This document shows positions 58,901 to 64,000 of a stretch of DNA of 64,000 bases, piece after piece. How positions within the stretch are numbered: position 1 is the stretch's first letter; every line of letters starts with the position of its first letter. The DNA is from an uncultured Oscillospiraceae bacterium (GTDB taxonomy: Bacteria > Bacillota > Clostridia > Oscillospirales > Oscillospiraceae), in contig CAJUQN010000003.1 in the NCBI GenBank assembly GCA_910588625.1, positions 41,178 through 105,177 of the forward strand, written 5' to 3'. The notes below the pieces were generated by a model. That model was not told the origin of the DNA. It worked only from the letters and a program-made list of their open reading frames with translations, and did not search any database. The position numbers and the translations under genes are program-made.

Positions 58901-59465
58901 GAGCGGACAGGGCTAGGATGGCCTTGACGGAGTCAAAGACACGAATCTGCCGGGCGTCGGAGGTGGGTTCTACCACCGACGTGCTACCCGCAGTGAAGGA
59001 AGTGCCAGGGACGGCGATCTGGCCGCAGGTGGCCCATACCGCCACCTGGGTGGCGTACTTGTACTCGTCCTCGGTGAGCTGGGCAATGCCCCGGACATCA
59101 CTGGGATGAAGCTCCTTGAACTGAGCCAGTGTCCGGTTGGGATAGCCGTTGACAAAAGCGCCCATGGTCTGGGGGCTTCGGCTGTACTCCTGGATGGTGA
59201 GGGACTTGGAGGGGGACACCCCGGTCAGGCCCCAATTGATACAGTATGCCGAGCCGGTGAGACCGTCGTTGCTGGTGTATGTCCAGTATCCGCCGCCGAT
59301 AGTGCCGCCGGACTTCTTGTTCAGGTAGTTGCCAAAGCCGGCTTGGGTGATTTTGACGGAGCCGCTGCCGCTGAGGGAGGCGGCGCTGGCGGGGACCAGC
59401 AGGCCCACCAGGGTGGCGATCACCAGGAGCATGGAGATGAGTCTGGCCGAAAGTTTATGTTTCAT
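52917..59465 (-). CDS. Giant thioester-domain/SpaA-repeat surface adhesin
   Basis: A 2182-residue exported protein. A signal peptide (LISMLLVIATLVGLLVPASA) is followed by a thioester domain (SAYCINWGL and YATQVAVWATCGQI supply the Cys and Gln of a possible internal thioester). About 17 tandem SpaA/CnaB-type repeats of 85-105 residues follow, many with the lysine-near-start (VKK, IIK) and E in the ..V.E.. strand that form isopeptide bonds. A DUF11-like domain ends in TYVPTLPKTGY and a stop. The LPKTG sorting motif has no membrane helix or basic tail behind it. AAAGGAG precedes ATG 59465. With the sortase and transglutaminase upstream, it probably forms a covalently stabilised fibre for attachment to host or mating cell. 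Confidence 0.92.
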   Translation of the reverse strand: MKHKLSARLISMLLVIATLVGLLVPASAASLSGSGSVKITQAGFGNYLNKKSGGTIGGGYWTYTSNDGLTGSAYCINWGLTGVSPSKSLTIQEYSRSPQTMGAFVNGYPNRTLAQFKELHPSDVRGIAQLTEDEYKYATQVAVWATCGQIAVPGTSFTAGSTSVVEPTSDARQIRVFDSVKAILALSAHWVKHLYPGLSIRSEEDQDLRAVEVIHNDGLEGAASVNQDGIKKENINGKEYYTRVMYVSSATSTWIDGYTTKVYSTDAPAGTIFVAENNSPLETVQENGATCYKVSTQKNRSTSLNSNGEEYYGTFKVCIPVDNVADEGSFTIKASGGAAQFNLYLANNPSATEQSYIISDPGYTTLEASAPFKWSKTGTEDGSASLQIVKTGPGGGPLEGAEFTLTGDKGTTVTGTSDRNGQVIWTDLPADEKFTLTETTAPEGCQPIAPMNITLTAGHTNYVTVPNEAEKGFTVKKVDAQNKASLQGAVFRFEQIDGSYVTTGITGFDGMISFEGDELPYGSYRVTEESAPEGYLKDTRVETVEWTGEKDVLLTFEDVREMRLIILKKDQNGISLEGAVFDIYGDGKYLTSVTTNQAGEAYVTGIKAEMYIEAIEKAAPEGYVLDRTSHSVHIDPYNPAIEDDPVLTIVNQSKPSLRIIKYDRVSGAGLSGVTFEIYKDAELFDTKTTPENGIIELFDLDPGTYLVKEVSSDDAHIVTTTPQQIELKAGQTATQELVFFNDLKPGMHLIKVDSADLSKPIANAKFKFTAVDGSWGPEELTTGVDGTIDLSKLPTGAYVVEELECPGYVIDDFQRIIELKPNETAQFVFTNSKLPSLLLTKTSSDGSPLEGVSFRLAKIEDGSRYLDRTTDSKGEILWEGLEPGVYSLKETATVNDHILDLREYHVELFPGKTSTIVLENHKRPNLIVYKNDADTGEPVEHTIFTVRAADGHSVDEIETDSTGRAVLENLLPGVYEITEKSVPSPYLPDAPSQLVTLYPDRDHTAYFKNHKRPIIEIVKENAVTYERLANVPFRVWYASNNTTTGEFNDLGVFYTDENGRIELDGTKMGTLGLRDGWFRVQELEPLKGFAKADPDTQEAFIPAGQGHTFVFRNQPLSAICVWKYDSEHPNVAIEGAVFQIRYLSGNTSGTGGTVIGTFRTSANGSFTATGLAKGTYIVEELSSDGSHVIDTPPQTVYLSGEEQEVIHVYFSNSPMGSLLVKKVDANDGSPLSDVEFFVTTSDGTVVGDANGKFVTDSAGTFTVSGIEPGKTLIVKETRQKTGYILDDVPQTAKISAGQTVTLEFRNKKQGNLIIYKLSSVDKSPLEGAQFKITYANGQVVDSADGKLSSNGLYTTNAEGQIILSNVTGTIICTEVASPEGYAIDPNTRSQTVVVNPGDDTQSLYFYNNPLCSLTISKVDSLTGKPIPNTTFTVKYASGELIGRYTTGQDGTVTVSGLLPGSTVVVTEYKVPDTHVLNTTPQTITLKSGANTVTSGSGTNAGTTPGGNTGTGGNNLDFENDPKMTLTIRKYIKGTDYEPLKGVCFKVVDGYGKPIGTNNGVYYTNSAGEIVLEDLEPGTTVTAREISTVEGFVLDGEPQTITIQASKKPQELIFWNEKAGSLVIQKKSSLDGSPLAGVQFLLTYADGSYVDANNGHTSSKGLYETDAAGEIRISGITGTVIVKELKTLSGYTIDPATCTQTVQINPDDCQTLVFYNTPIGNFELIKVVEGNESKRIPNVTFEIRRVSDGGLVDTITTGSDGRATLQLDAGNYYAVETKCPSEYKLDSTPHYFTMKDDGKGTTLTVSNEAFSGIILHKINSVTKEGIYGVKFLVYDQNKNPIGEYTTDDQGYIYIDDLTVQGKGRLYIRELEAAQGYELDKEYKTVYVQPGKTIEIEWENVPITGQFQIYKYAAEYNEVTGTAAGAPLKGAVYEISEARSGKVVDYITTDARGVAASKPLPLGRYKIVEVTAPAYWQLSGTIFDETLEYSGQIIKLSDYDKPSNLGVTITKRGNAEVLAGSQMRYDITVANTSNVALENFYWHDRIPTDATRATVLTTGTYSARLNYRVLYKTNYTTAYQVLASNLLTTSSYSFSLNAIPMQAGEYVTDVYFDFGKVPVGFQSTANPTLTVQVLGSIANGYQIMNRADVGGKYQGTWQTAQATWLTIVRKLTPTYVPTLPKTGY

Positions 59466-59482
59466 GCGCTCTCCTTTCCAAT

Positions 59483-59516
59483 AAAAAACGGCAGGCCGCA
59501 TTTGCGGTCTGCCGTT
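59483..59516 (-). terminator. Terminator directly before the adhesin ribosome site
   Basis: AACGGCAGaCCGCA and TGCGGcCTGCCGTT (minus strand) form the stem over 59487-59516, and TTTTTTATT follows. It lies 24 bp behind the transglutaminase stop and ends only 17 bp before the adhesin ATG, leaving no room for a promoter. The adhesin must therefore be read through it: an attenuator that lowers adhesin against transglutaminase transcript. Confidence 0.82.
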
Positions 59517-59539
59517 CGTTAGGTTGATTTGACTGGATG

Positions 59540-60607
59540 TTACTTTGTGGAGCCGGGAACCAGCAGCTCTTTGAGGAAGGCTGTGGCCTCCGGCGCGATA
59601 TCGGTGTGTCTGGGGTAGGACTCCAGAAGCAGGGCGTCCTTGTTCTGGCGCAGATCGTCTGCGCTCACGTCCACGTAGAGCCAGCGTCCGTCCGCGTAGA
59701 CCAAGTTCCAAGTGTGATCTGAACTGCTGACCATAAAACATGGGATATTGGCTGCGTCGCATAAGAAGCTGAATGCCGAGGCATAAGCTCCACAGGCACC
59801 CTTTAATTCACCGCTGTGGGGCACGAAAATTTGAGGAATCACAGCGACAGCCTTTACATCGTAAGTCAGCAGGGAGCAGAGGTAATCGTGGAGGTATTCC
59901 ACTTTTGCACGGTCCGAGCCGAGCTGGCCGACCTGGGTGATGGCGGGCTGGATGAAGTCCAGGGCCGCTTTATACTGCTCCGGGACATTGATGGTAACGG
60001 CGAAGTAGTCCAGGTACTGCCAGTAGTTGGTGAAGTCTTTGGGCACATAGTGCTCCAGCCACGTGGTGTTGTTCATGCGGCCCAGCACCTTTTTCACTGC
60101 GCTGTAGTCGTTGCCTTTGGCTACCATGGTATAGGCCGGAGCATTGCCTGGAGCGCCGTCCACCAGCGTCTGCCGGATGGTGTTGTACAGCGCCCGGTCG
60201 TAAACGCCGGTGAACACAGCTGGATTGGCCTGCTGAGAGAAGTCCTCCCTGCTCCAGTGGTCTGTGCTGATGGTGTAGCTGCCCGCAGGCGTGACGGAGG
60301 GGGCGGGTGTGGCTGGCGCAGGTGTGGTCACCTCTTCGATGTAGTGAGAATCAGGGGCGATGTGGACGGTGTTGGTAGCGCCGTCATAGGTGACGCCGAA
60401 ATCCACAATCTTCCCGATATCTCGGAGCTTGACGAAATTATTGCCGTGTATCTCGTATGCCTCGAACTGGACCTGCTGGCCGTTCACATAGAACGTCTGG
60501 CTGGTGGGGCTGGCGGTGAGTATGGTATTGGCTGCCGCATAGCCCCCGCTGAGCAGCATCATGCCCAGCACCATTCCGGTAAATAGGGTGAATAGCCTCT
60601 GTTTCAT
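59540..60607 (-). CDS. Secreted transglutaminase-like protein with copper-amine-oxidase-like N-domain
   Basis: A 355-residue exported protein. The signal peptide (TGMVLGMMLLSGGYAAA) is followed by a Cu_amine_oxidN1-like domain (FYVNGQQVQFEAYEIHGNNF, VKLRDIGKIVDFGV), a proline-rich linker, and a transglutaminase-like domain with Cys in GACGAYASAFSFLC, His in SSSDHTWNLVY and Asp in WLYVDVS, a complete triad. It may cross-link or process surface proteins such as the adhesin next to it. AAAGGAG precedes the ATG, and a strong promoter lies 33 bp upstream. Confidence 0.88.
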   Translation of the reverse strand: MKQRLFTLFTGMVLGMMLLSGGYAAANTILTASPTSQTFYVNGQQVQFEAYEIHGNNFVKLRDIGKIVDFGVTYDGATNTVHIAPDSHYIEEVTTPAPATPAPSVTPAGSYTISTDHWSREDFSQQANPAVFTGVYDRALYNTIRQTLVDGAPGNAPAYTMVAKGNDYSAVKKVLGRMNNTTWLEHYVPKDFTNYWQYLDYFAVTINVPEQYKAALDFIQPAITQVGQLGSDRAKVEYLHDYLCSLLTYDVKAVAVIPQIFVPHSGELKGACGAYASAFSFLCDAANIPCFMVSSSDHTWNLVYADGRWLYVDVSADDLRQNKDALLLESYPRHTDIAPEATAFLKELLVPGSTK

Positions 60608-60639
60608 GGTAAACGCTCCTTTCGTTTCTTCTTAATTCG

Positions 60640-60668
60640 AGCATAATACCATATCGAGGACTTGTCAA
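60640..60668 (-). promoter_or_regulatory. Promoter of the transglutaminase-adhesin unit
   Basis: On the minus strand TTGACA (60668-60663) and TATGCT (60645-60640) are 17 bp apart. It is the only clear promoter upstream of the transglutaminase and adhesin genes and probably drives both. Confidence 0.82.
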
Positions 60669-60745
60669 AGGATTATTTGAATTCCCTACGCCGGAAAAAC
60701 GGTTTCTCGCTCTCATCTCCTTGAAATCTGCTCATTTTGCAGTTT

Positions 60746-61591
60746 TTAAGCACTTTTTTCAACAGCCTGCACGCAAATTCTTTGCGTGGGCTGATTGTCC
60801 ACGCATGTGGTCAGTGTGATGCGGTTGTCGGCGGTGCCTTGGAGATAGCTCCAGTCGGTGTTGGAGATGGTCTTCACCATGGTGACCTCATAGGTCCGGG
60901 TGCCGTAGATGGTGGTGTAGGTGATCACGTCGCCCTGCTTGAGGTTTTTAATGGTACCGATGTTATACTTTGCCCCCCGATTGTGGCCGCACACACCAAC
61001 GTTGCCCGCCCAGCCAGAGGTGGAGCTGTAGTGCCCCAGTCCCTTGGCCATGCTGGCGTCGGTTTCGCCTTCCCACACCTTCACGCTGATGCCCAGCCTG
61101 GGGATGGACACTGTGCCGATGCTGCCATCCTGGTAGGCCATGCCCTCCACGCTGGTGTAGGCGGGAGTATTGGGCGCCGTGATTTGCGGCGTGGAGGGAA
61201 TGACCGGCGATACGGTGCCGGAGTTCCCGCTGCCATTGACCTCGATCAGTTCTGTGATGGGGCCGCCGTTCCAACCGCCGACACCGTAACCGCCGGACCC
61301 GTCGGCTGTGGCAACGACCTGCTGGAGTCCGGGCAGGATGGTGCGTTCCATCACGCCGGTCATGGTGGTGCTCTGGATGCCGTACTCCAGCTCGGGCACG
61401 TCGTAGTCCACCACATTCCTGCCGCCGTAGTTGTACTGGGAGCCGTAGACATCCTCATAGCTGGTGCTGCCGTAGTAGTCCTGGGGTGCGCTGGTGGTAA
61501 AGCTGTAATCCGACGCGAAAGCCGGGGCCGTCAGCGACAGGGCCGCACCGGCCGCCAGGATCAAGCTTAAAAGTCTGCGCGATCTGATCAT
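60746..61591 (-). CDS. Class D-like sortase
   Basis: A 281-residue exported transpeptidase. The N-terminal signal (LLSLILAAGAALSLTAPAFA) is followed by a long Ser/Gly/Tyr-rich linker and the sortase barrel: GVCGHNRGAKY supplies the histidine, ITLTTCVDNQPTQRICVQ the nucleophile Cys and the arginine. The TLTTC context fits class D/C sortases. It likely acts on the LPKTG of the adhesin gene two genes on. The signal peptide looks cleavable, so the enzyme may be free rather than anchored, which is unusual. The start overlaps the preceding stop (ATGA). Confidence 0.9.
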   Translation of the reverse strand: MIRSRRLLSLILAAGAALSLTAPAFASDYSFTTSAPQDYYGSTSYEDVYGSQYNYGGRNVVDYDVPELEYGIQSTTMTGVMERTILPGLQQVVATADGSGGYGVGGWNGGPITELIEVNGSGNSGTVSPVIPSTPQITAPNTPAYTSVEGMAYQDGSIGTVSIPRLGISVKVWEGETDASMAKGLGHYSSTSGWAGNVGVCGHNRGAKYNIGTIKNLKQGDVITYTTIYGTRTYEVTMVKTISNTDWSYLQGTADNRITLTTCVDNQPTQRICVQAVEKSA

Positions 61592-62520
61592 GTTTCATGT
61601 TCCTCCTGTTCTTCTTCGGATTCTGTGTCGTCCACCCGCAGCGACTTCACCTCCCGGCGGGACAGAATCAGCAGCACGGTCAGCACCACCGCCGTAATAA
61701 CGCCCAGGGCGCTGAACACATTGCGCAGGAAGCCGGGGGCCGACACGATCTGGTGGATCAGGCTCTTGCCATCTTCCGCTGAATCAGCCTCGGGCTCAGA
61801 CGGAGTATGTTCCGTCCCCAGGTAGGTCACCCGGTAGGTGATACTGTCCACGCCCGCATGAGTCACCTCGCCCACATAGTTGGCGGTAGTGACGTATCCG
61901 GTGGCGGCGCTGTAATAGGATTTCCCGGTATAGGTGGCTACGGCTTGATAGGAACAGGGAGCCATGACGTCCCCTACCAGGTCGGCGCCGATGACCTGCC
62001 AATCCACGCTGGCCAGATTCAGCGTAACCCCGTTTTTCACCGTCGTGGCCGGGACGTAGGACATATCGTTGCGGTCCAGCGGGCCGATGGTCTTGGTTTC
62101 GCTCACCGTACTGCTGCCGGTGGTGTAACCCGCCGCCTGGGTATTGATGCTGGTATGGTCCAGGGCCAGGGTGCCGGACCATGTGCCGTCGTCGTACTCC
62201 ATGGTGGGGGCCAGCTGGGCCAGGATCACGTCCAAGGTTTTCTTCTCCGTCTCCACTGTTACCGCCTCCGTGTGGGACTGGCGCTCGTCCACCGTATTGT
62301 TCTCCTTCACGATGTCCGCGTAAGTGTAGAGATAGCCCTCCAGCTGGAAGGGCTCCTCGATCAGTGTCTGGGCGTCCACCTCGGGGGAGACTGTGTAGGT
62401 CTTGACCACCTGCTGACTGCCGTTGAGGTTCTGCACCACCGTGCTGGTGGGCACCTCCAGGGCGCTGGCGCTCATGGTCAGCGCCGCCGTCAGCAGCAGG
62501 CATAAACACATTTTTTTCAT
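61588..62520 (-). CDS. Exported single-pass membrane protein of the adhesin cluster
   Basis: A 310-residue protein: signal peptide (MKKMCLCLLLTAALTMSASA), an extracellular domain rich in Thr/Ser/Val (GYTTGSSTVSETKTIGPLDR; DMSYVPATTVKNGVTL), then a membrane helix near 265-285 (VFSALGVITAVVLTVLLIL) and an acidic cytosolic tail (ESEEEQEEHET). GAGGAG lies upstream of ATG 62520. It is coupled to the sortase by ATGA and may hold or guide the sortase or adhesin. No family name recognised. Confidence 0.75.
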   Translation of the reverse strand: MKKMCLCLLLTAALTMSASALEVPTSTVVQNLNGSQQVVKTYTVSPEVDAQTLIEEPFQLEGYLYTYADIVKENNTVDERQSHTEAVTVETEKKTLDVILAQLAPTMEYDDGTWSGTLALDHTSINTQAAGYTTGSSTVSETKTIGPLDRNDMSYVPATTVKNGVTLNLASVDWQVIGADLVGDVMAPCSYQAVATYTGKSYYSAATGYVTTANYVGEVTHAGVDSITYRVTYLGTEHTPSEPEADSAEDGKSLIHQIVSAPGFLRNVFSALGVITAVVLTVLLILSRREVKSLRVDDTESEEEQEEHET

Positions 62521-62609
62521 GGGTCCAAAATAACTCCTCTCGTAAAATTGTGCGCTGGGACAGCCGGGCCCAGCCCCATGGGGAGGACCACGTATGGGAA
62601 CATTCTGGT

Positions 62610-63002
62610 TCACGGTTTTTCCTCCTTCACTGTGTACTCAGCCGCCAGCTCCGGGCGGTCCCGAACCTGGGCCAGGACGTTCAGCGCCTGTTCCAGCGCC
62701 TGCATGGTGTCCCGGCTCTGCCGCTTGATGAACGCATGGAGCAGCAGGATCTCCCCATTGGGCTGGATCGTGAAAATGATACGCACCAGCACCTTGCCCC
62801 GCTCCCTCAGCTCATAGAGGTCCCGGTAGCGTTCCAGGGTGAAGTGCTTGAAATGGGGTTCCCTCAGCGCGGAGCGTGGGGTGTGGGGCAGGGTCACCAG
62901 CTGCCGGATCAGCTTGTCCCGCAGCCTGGGGTCCAGGCCGTCGATGAACCGGGCCACGGGGGCCGCCCGCTCCGGGGGCGTGTAAACTTTAATATCCTTC
63001 AT
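62610..63002 (-). CDS. RelE/HigB-like (phage Gp49-type) protein
   Basis: A 130-residue protein of the Gp49/DUF891 branch of RelE-like toxins: VARFIDGLDPRLRDKLIRQL, FKHFTLERYRDLYELRERG, VLVRIIFTIQPNGEILLLHAF, IKRQSRDT. Members cleave mRNA on the ribosome and usually precede an XRE-type antitoxin. No antitoxin follows here, so it is an orphan or serves another role. The start overlaps the XF1762-like stop (ATGA). Confidence 0.8.
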   Translation of the reverse strand: MKDIKVYTPPERAAPVARFIDGLDPRLRDKLIRQLVTLPHTPRSALREPHFKHFTLERYRDLYELRERGKVLVRIIFTIQPNGEILLLHAFIKRQSRDTMQALEQALNVLAQVRDRPELAAEYTVKEEKP

Positions 63003-63457
63003 ATACTCAACTCCTCCAATTTTCGGTGCCGCACCATGAGCCGCTGCTCATAGCGCAGCTTTTTGGGTGCCTGCGGCCTGCTGCCCTCAGCGGGCCCGGT
63101 GCATCTCCATCCAGCAGCCCGCAGACCGGAACTCGATATGTTTTCCGGCAGGAACGCGATGATCCGGCAGTAACCCATAGCCTTGGCCGCGCGGGCGGCA
63201 GCTCCGTAAAGCATTCCGTAGGCGGTCCGCCCGCCGGTGGCGCAGATATGGTGCACTGCCAGCGTCTGGCCATCATTCAGCTTGGGGTCTCTCGGATATC
63301 CCACTATGATGACGCCCATCAGCTTTCCGTCTGCGGCGCAGCCGATGGAGAATTTATCCTGGGGGACGGGCCGGAAATTTTTGCGGTGTTTTGCCGCGAA
63401 ATCGTTTGCCTGTCGGAGCGTGACAGGGGCCAAATACAAATTTTCCGATTGTTCCAT
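62999..63457 (-). CDS. XF1762-like GNAT-fold protein
   Basis: A 152-residue protein close to the XF1762 family of small acetyltransferase-like proteins of phages and ICEs: LRQANDFAAKHRKNFRPVPQ, KFSIGCAADGKLMGVIIVGYP, VHHICATGGRTAYGMLYGAA, ARAAKAMGYCRIIAFLPE. The acetyl-CoA loop (Gly/Ala-rich YGAAARAAKAMGY) is present. The substrate is unknown. AGGAGGAATTC precedes ATG 63457. Confidence 0.82.
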   Translation of the reverse strand: MEQSENLYLAPVTLRQANDFAAKHRKNFRPVPQDKFSIGCAADGKLMGVIIVGYPRDPKLNDGQTLAVHHICATGGRTAYGMLYGAAARAAKAMGYCRIIAFLPENISSSGLRAAGWRCTGPAEGSRPQAPKKLRYEQRLMVRHRKLEELSI

Positions 63458-63472
63458 TACGTTGAATTCCTC

Positions 63473-63859
63473 CTATGTAATTTCGTTCAGCCGTTTCAAA
63501 TGGGCCAGAAAGCCGTCCGCAAAGGCTTCCGCGAAGGCCGGACTGCCGCTGAGCCACCAGACGGGGTCGGGCAGGGTGCGGTAGATACTGTCGTATTGCA
63601 GACAGATCATCAGGAATTTTCCATGGGGATCGCCGGTATCCGCCCCGTCCACCAGAGGGGTCAGCGCGTCCTTGACTGTCTCGGGATCGTCCTGGTGGTA
63701 GTCGCACAGATCGTCATAAAACTGTCCGGCAAAGATATTGCAGAATACTGCCATGGCGTCCCGCTCCACTGTACCGTCTGACGACGCCAGCCCCATCCGG
63801 CGCAGGCGGTCGATGGCTGTGCCGTCAAAGGGGCTGTGGGTGGGTCGATTGCTTCTCAT
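63473..63859 (-). CDS. ICE protein of unknown function
   Basis: A 128-residue acidic helical protein (MRSNRPTHSPFDGTAIDRLR, AVFCNIFAGQFYDDLCDYHQ, FLMICLQYDSIYRTLPDPVW). ATG 63859 is preferred for GAGGTGAC upstream; a 21-residue longer frame has no ribosome site. It lies 15 bp before the XF1762-like gene. No function is recognised. Confidence 0.65.
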   Translation of the reverse strand: MRSNRPTHSPFDGTAIDRLRRMGLASSDGTVERDAMAVFCNIFAGQFYDDLCDYHQDDPETVKDALTPLVDGADTGDPHGKFLMICLQYDSIYRTLPDPVWWLSGSPAFAEAFADGFLAHLKRLNEIT

Positions 63860-63957
63860 GCTGTTTGTCACCTCTCTTCTGGGCATAAGAAAAGCCTGAC
63901 GCTGCTCACGGCGCCAAGCCAAAATGAAAAATAATTGGAAACACGCCGGACCATAAA

Positions 63958-63986
63958 TTGACCGGGCTGTTTTCCTGTGCTATACT
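63958..63986 (+). promoter_or_regulatory. Rightward promoter leaving the window
   Basis: TTGACC (63958-63963) and TATACT (63981-63986) are 17 bp apart on the plus strand. It points to a divergent gene just beyond the right edge. Confidence 0.7.
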
Positions 63987-64000
63987 GATAATAGAAAATA

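Noticed and set aside
53000..59300. Possible CRISPR-like or tandem DNA repeats in the adhesin gene
   Set aside because: Repeats are at protein level (SpaA domains of unequal length); DNA copies are too diverged and not spaced as an array. No CRISPR array is seen anywhere in the window.

Overview
The window looks like a chromosomal stretch of a moderately GC-rich anaerobic gut Firmicute, most likely Oscillospiraceae (Flavonifractor/Intestinimonas-like). This is inferred from strong AGGAGG ribosome sites, the butyrate-type genes (acyl-CoA dehydrogenase, electron transfer flavoprotein, crotonase), an IS5-type insertion sequence and the gene content of the conjugative element. No species call is possible from this sequence alone.

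Layout. 1-2280 is ordinary chromosome: a DUF1576 membrane protein (cut by the left edge), greA, and a tRNA-Leu/tRNA-fMet unit in which the initiator tRNA is preceded by a partial, decayed second copy. 2442-4859 is an integration module (tyrosine recombinase, excisionase, sigma-like regulator) lying just behind the tRNA-fMet gene, as expected for the end of an integrated element. 5384-18400 is metabolic cargo or captured chromosome: a metallo-hydrolase, etfA, an acyl-CoA dehydrogenase/EtfB fusion remnant, a crotonase with a divergent LysR regulator, a damaged IS5-type element, then a redox island (three FMN reductases, a flavin reductase, a DUF1858 protein, a large old-yellow-enzyme-type reductase) whose two promoters share an identical 28-bp dyad next to an HxlR regulator. 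18499-63859 is the body of an integrative and conjugative element (ICE), almost entirely on the minus strand.

Reading the ICE in its transcription direction (right to left): a small GNAT, a RelE-like protein, an accessory membrane protein, a class D-like sortase, a secreted transglutaminase-like protein and a 2182-residue thioester/SpaA-repeat adhesin; a VirB2-like pilin, VirB6/TrbL-like protein, NlpC/P60 hydrolase, PrgI, a split VirB4 and the VirD4 coupling protein; a RepA-type initiator, an S1-domain protein, SSB and a helicase/MoxR chimera; a Fic protein, a JAB/JAMM protein and a family D prokaryotic E2-like protein; and a Rad52-type annealing protein, a Rad50-like ATPase and a primase. 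No relaxase is visible, so the element probably continues past 64000. Plus-strand insertions interrupt the operon: a TIR-domain gene with its own promoter, an XRE regulator with paired palindromic operators, and a four-gene cassette at 50.7-52.9 kb.

The most unusual features are the Ub-like E2/JAB pair without a visible E1 or Ub partner; several genes that look like fusions or truncations made by deletion (acyl-CoA dehydrogenase/EtfB, helicase/MoxR, JAB facing an IreB fragment, a headless lactonase); a strongly structured 300-bp gap inside the transfer operon; a terminator placed directly before the adhesin ribosome site; and an LPKTG motif that ends the adhesin with no membrane anchor behind it.
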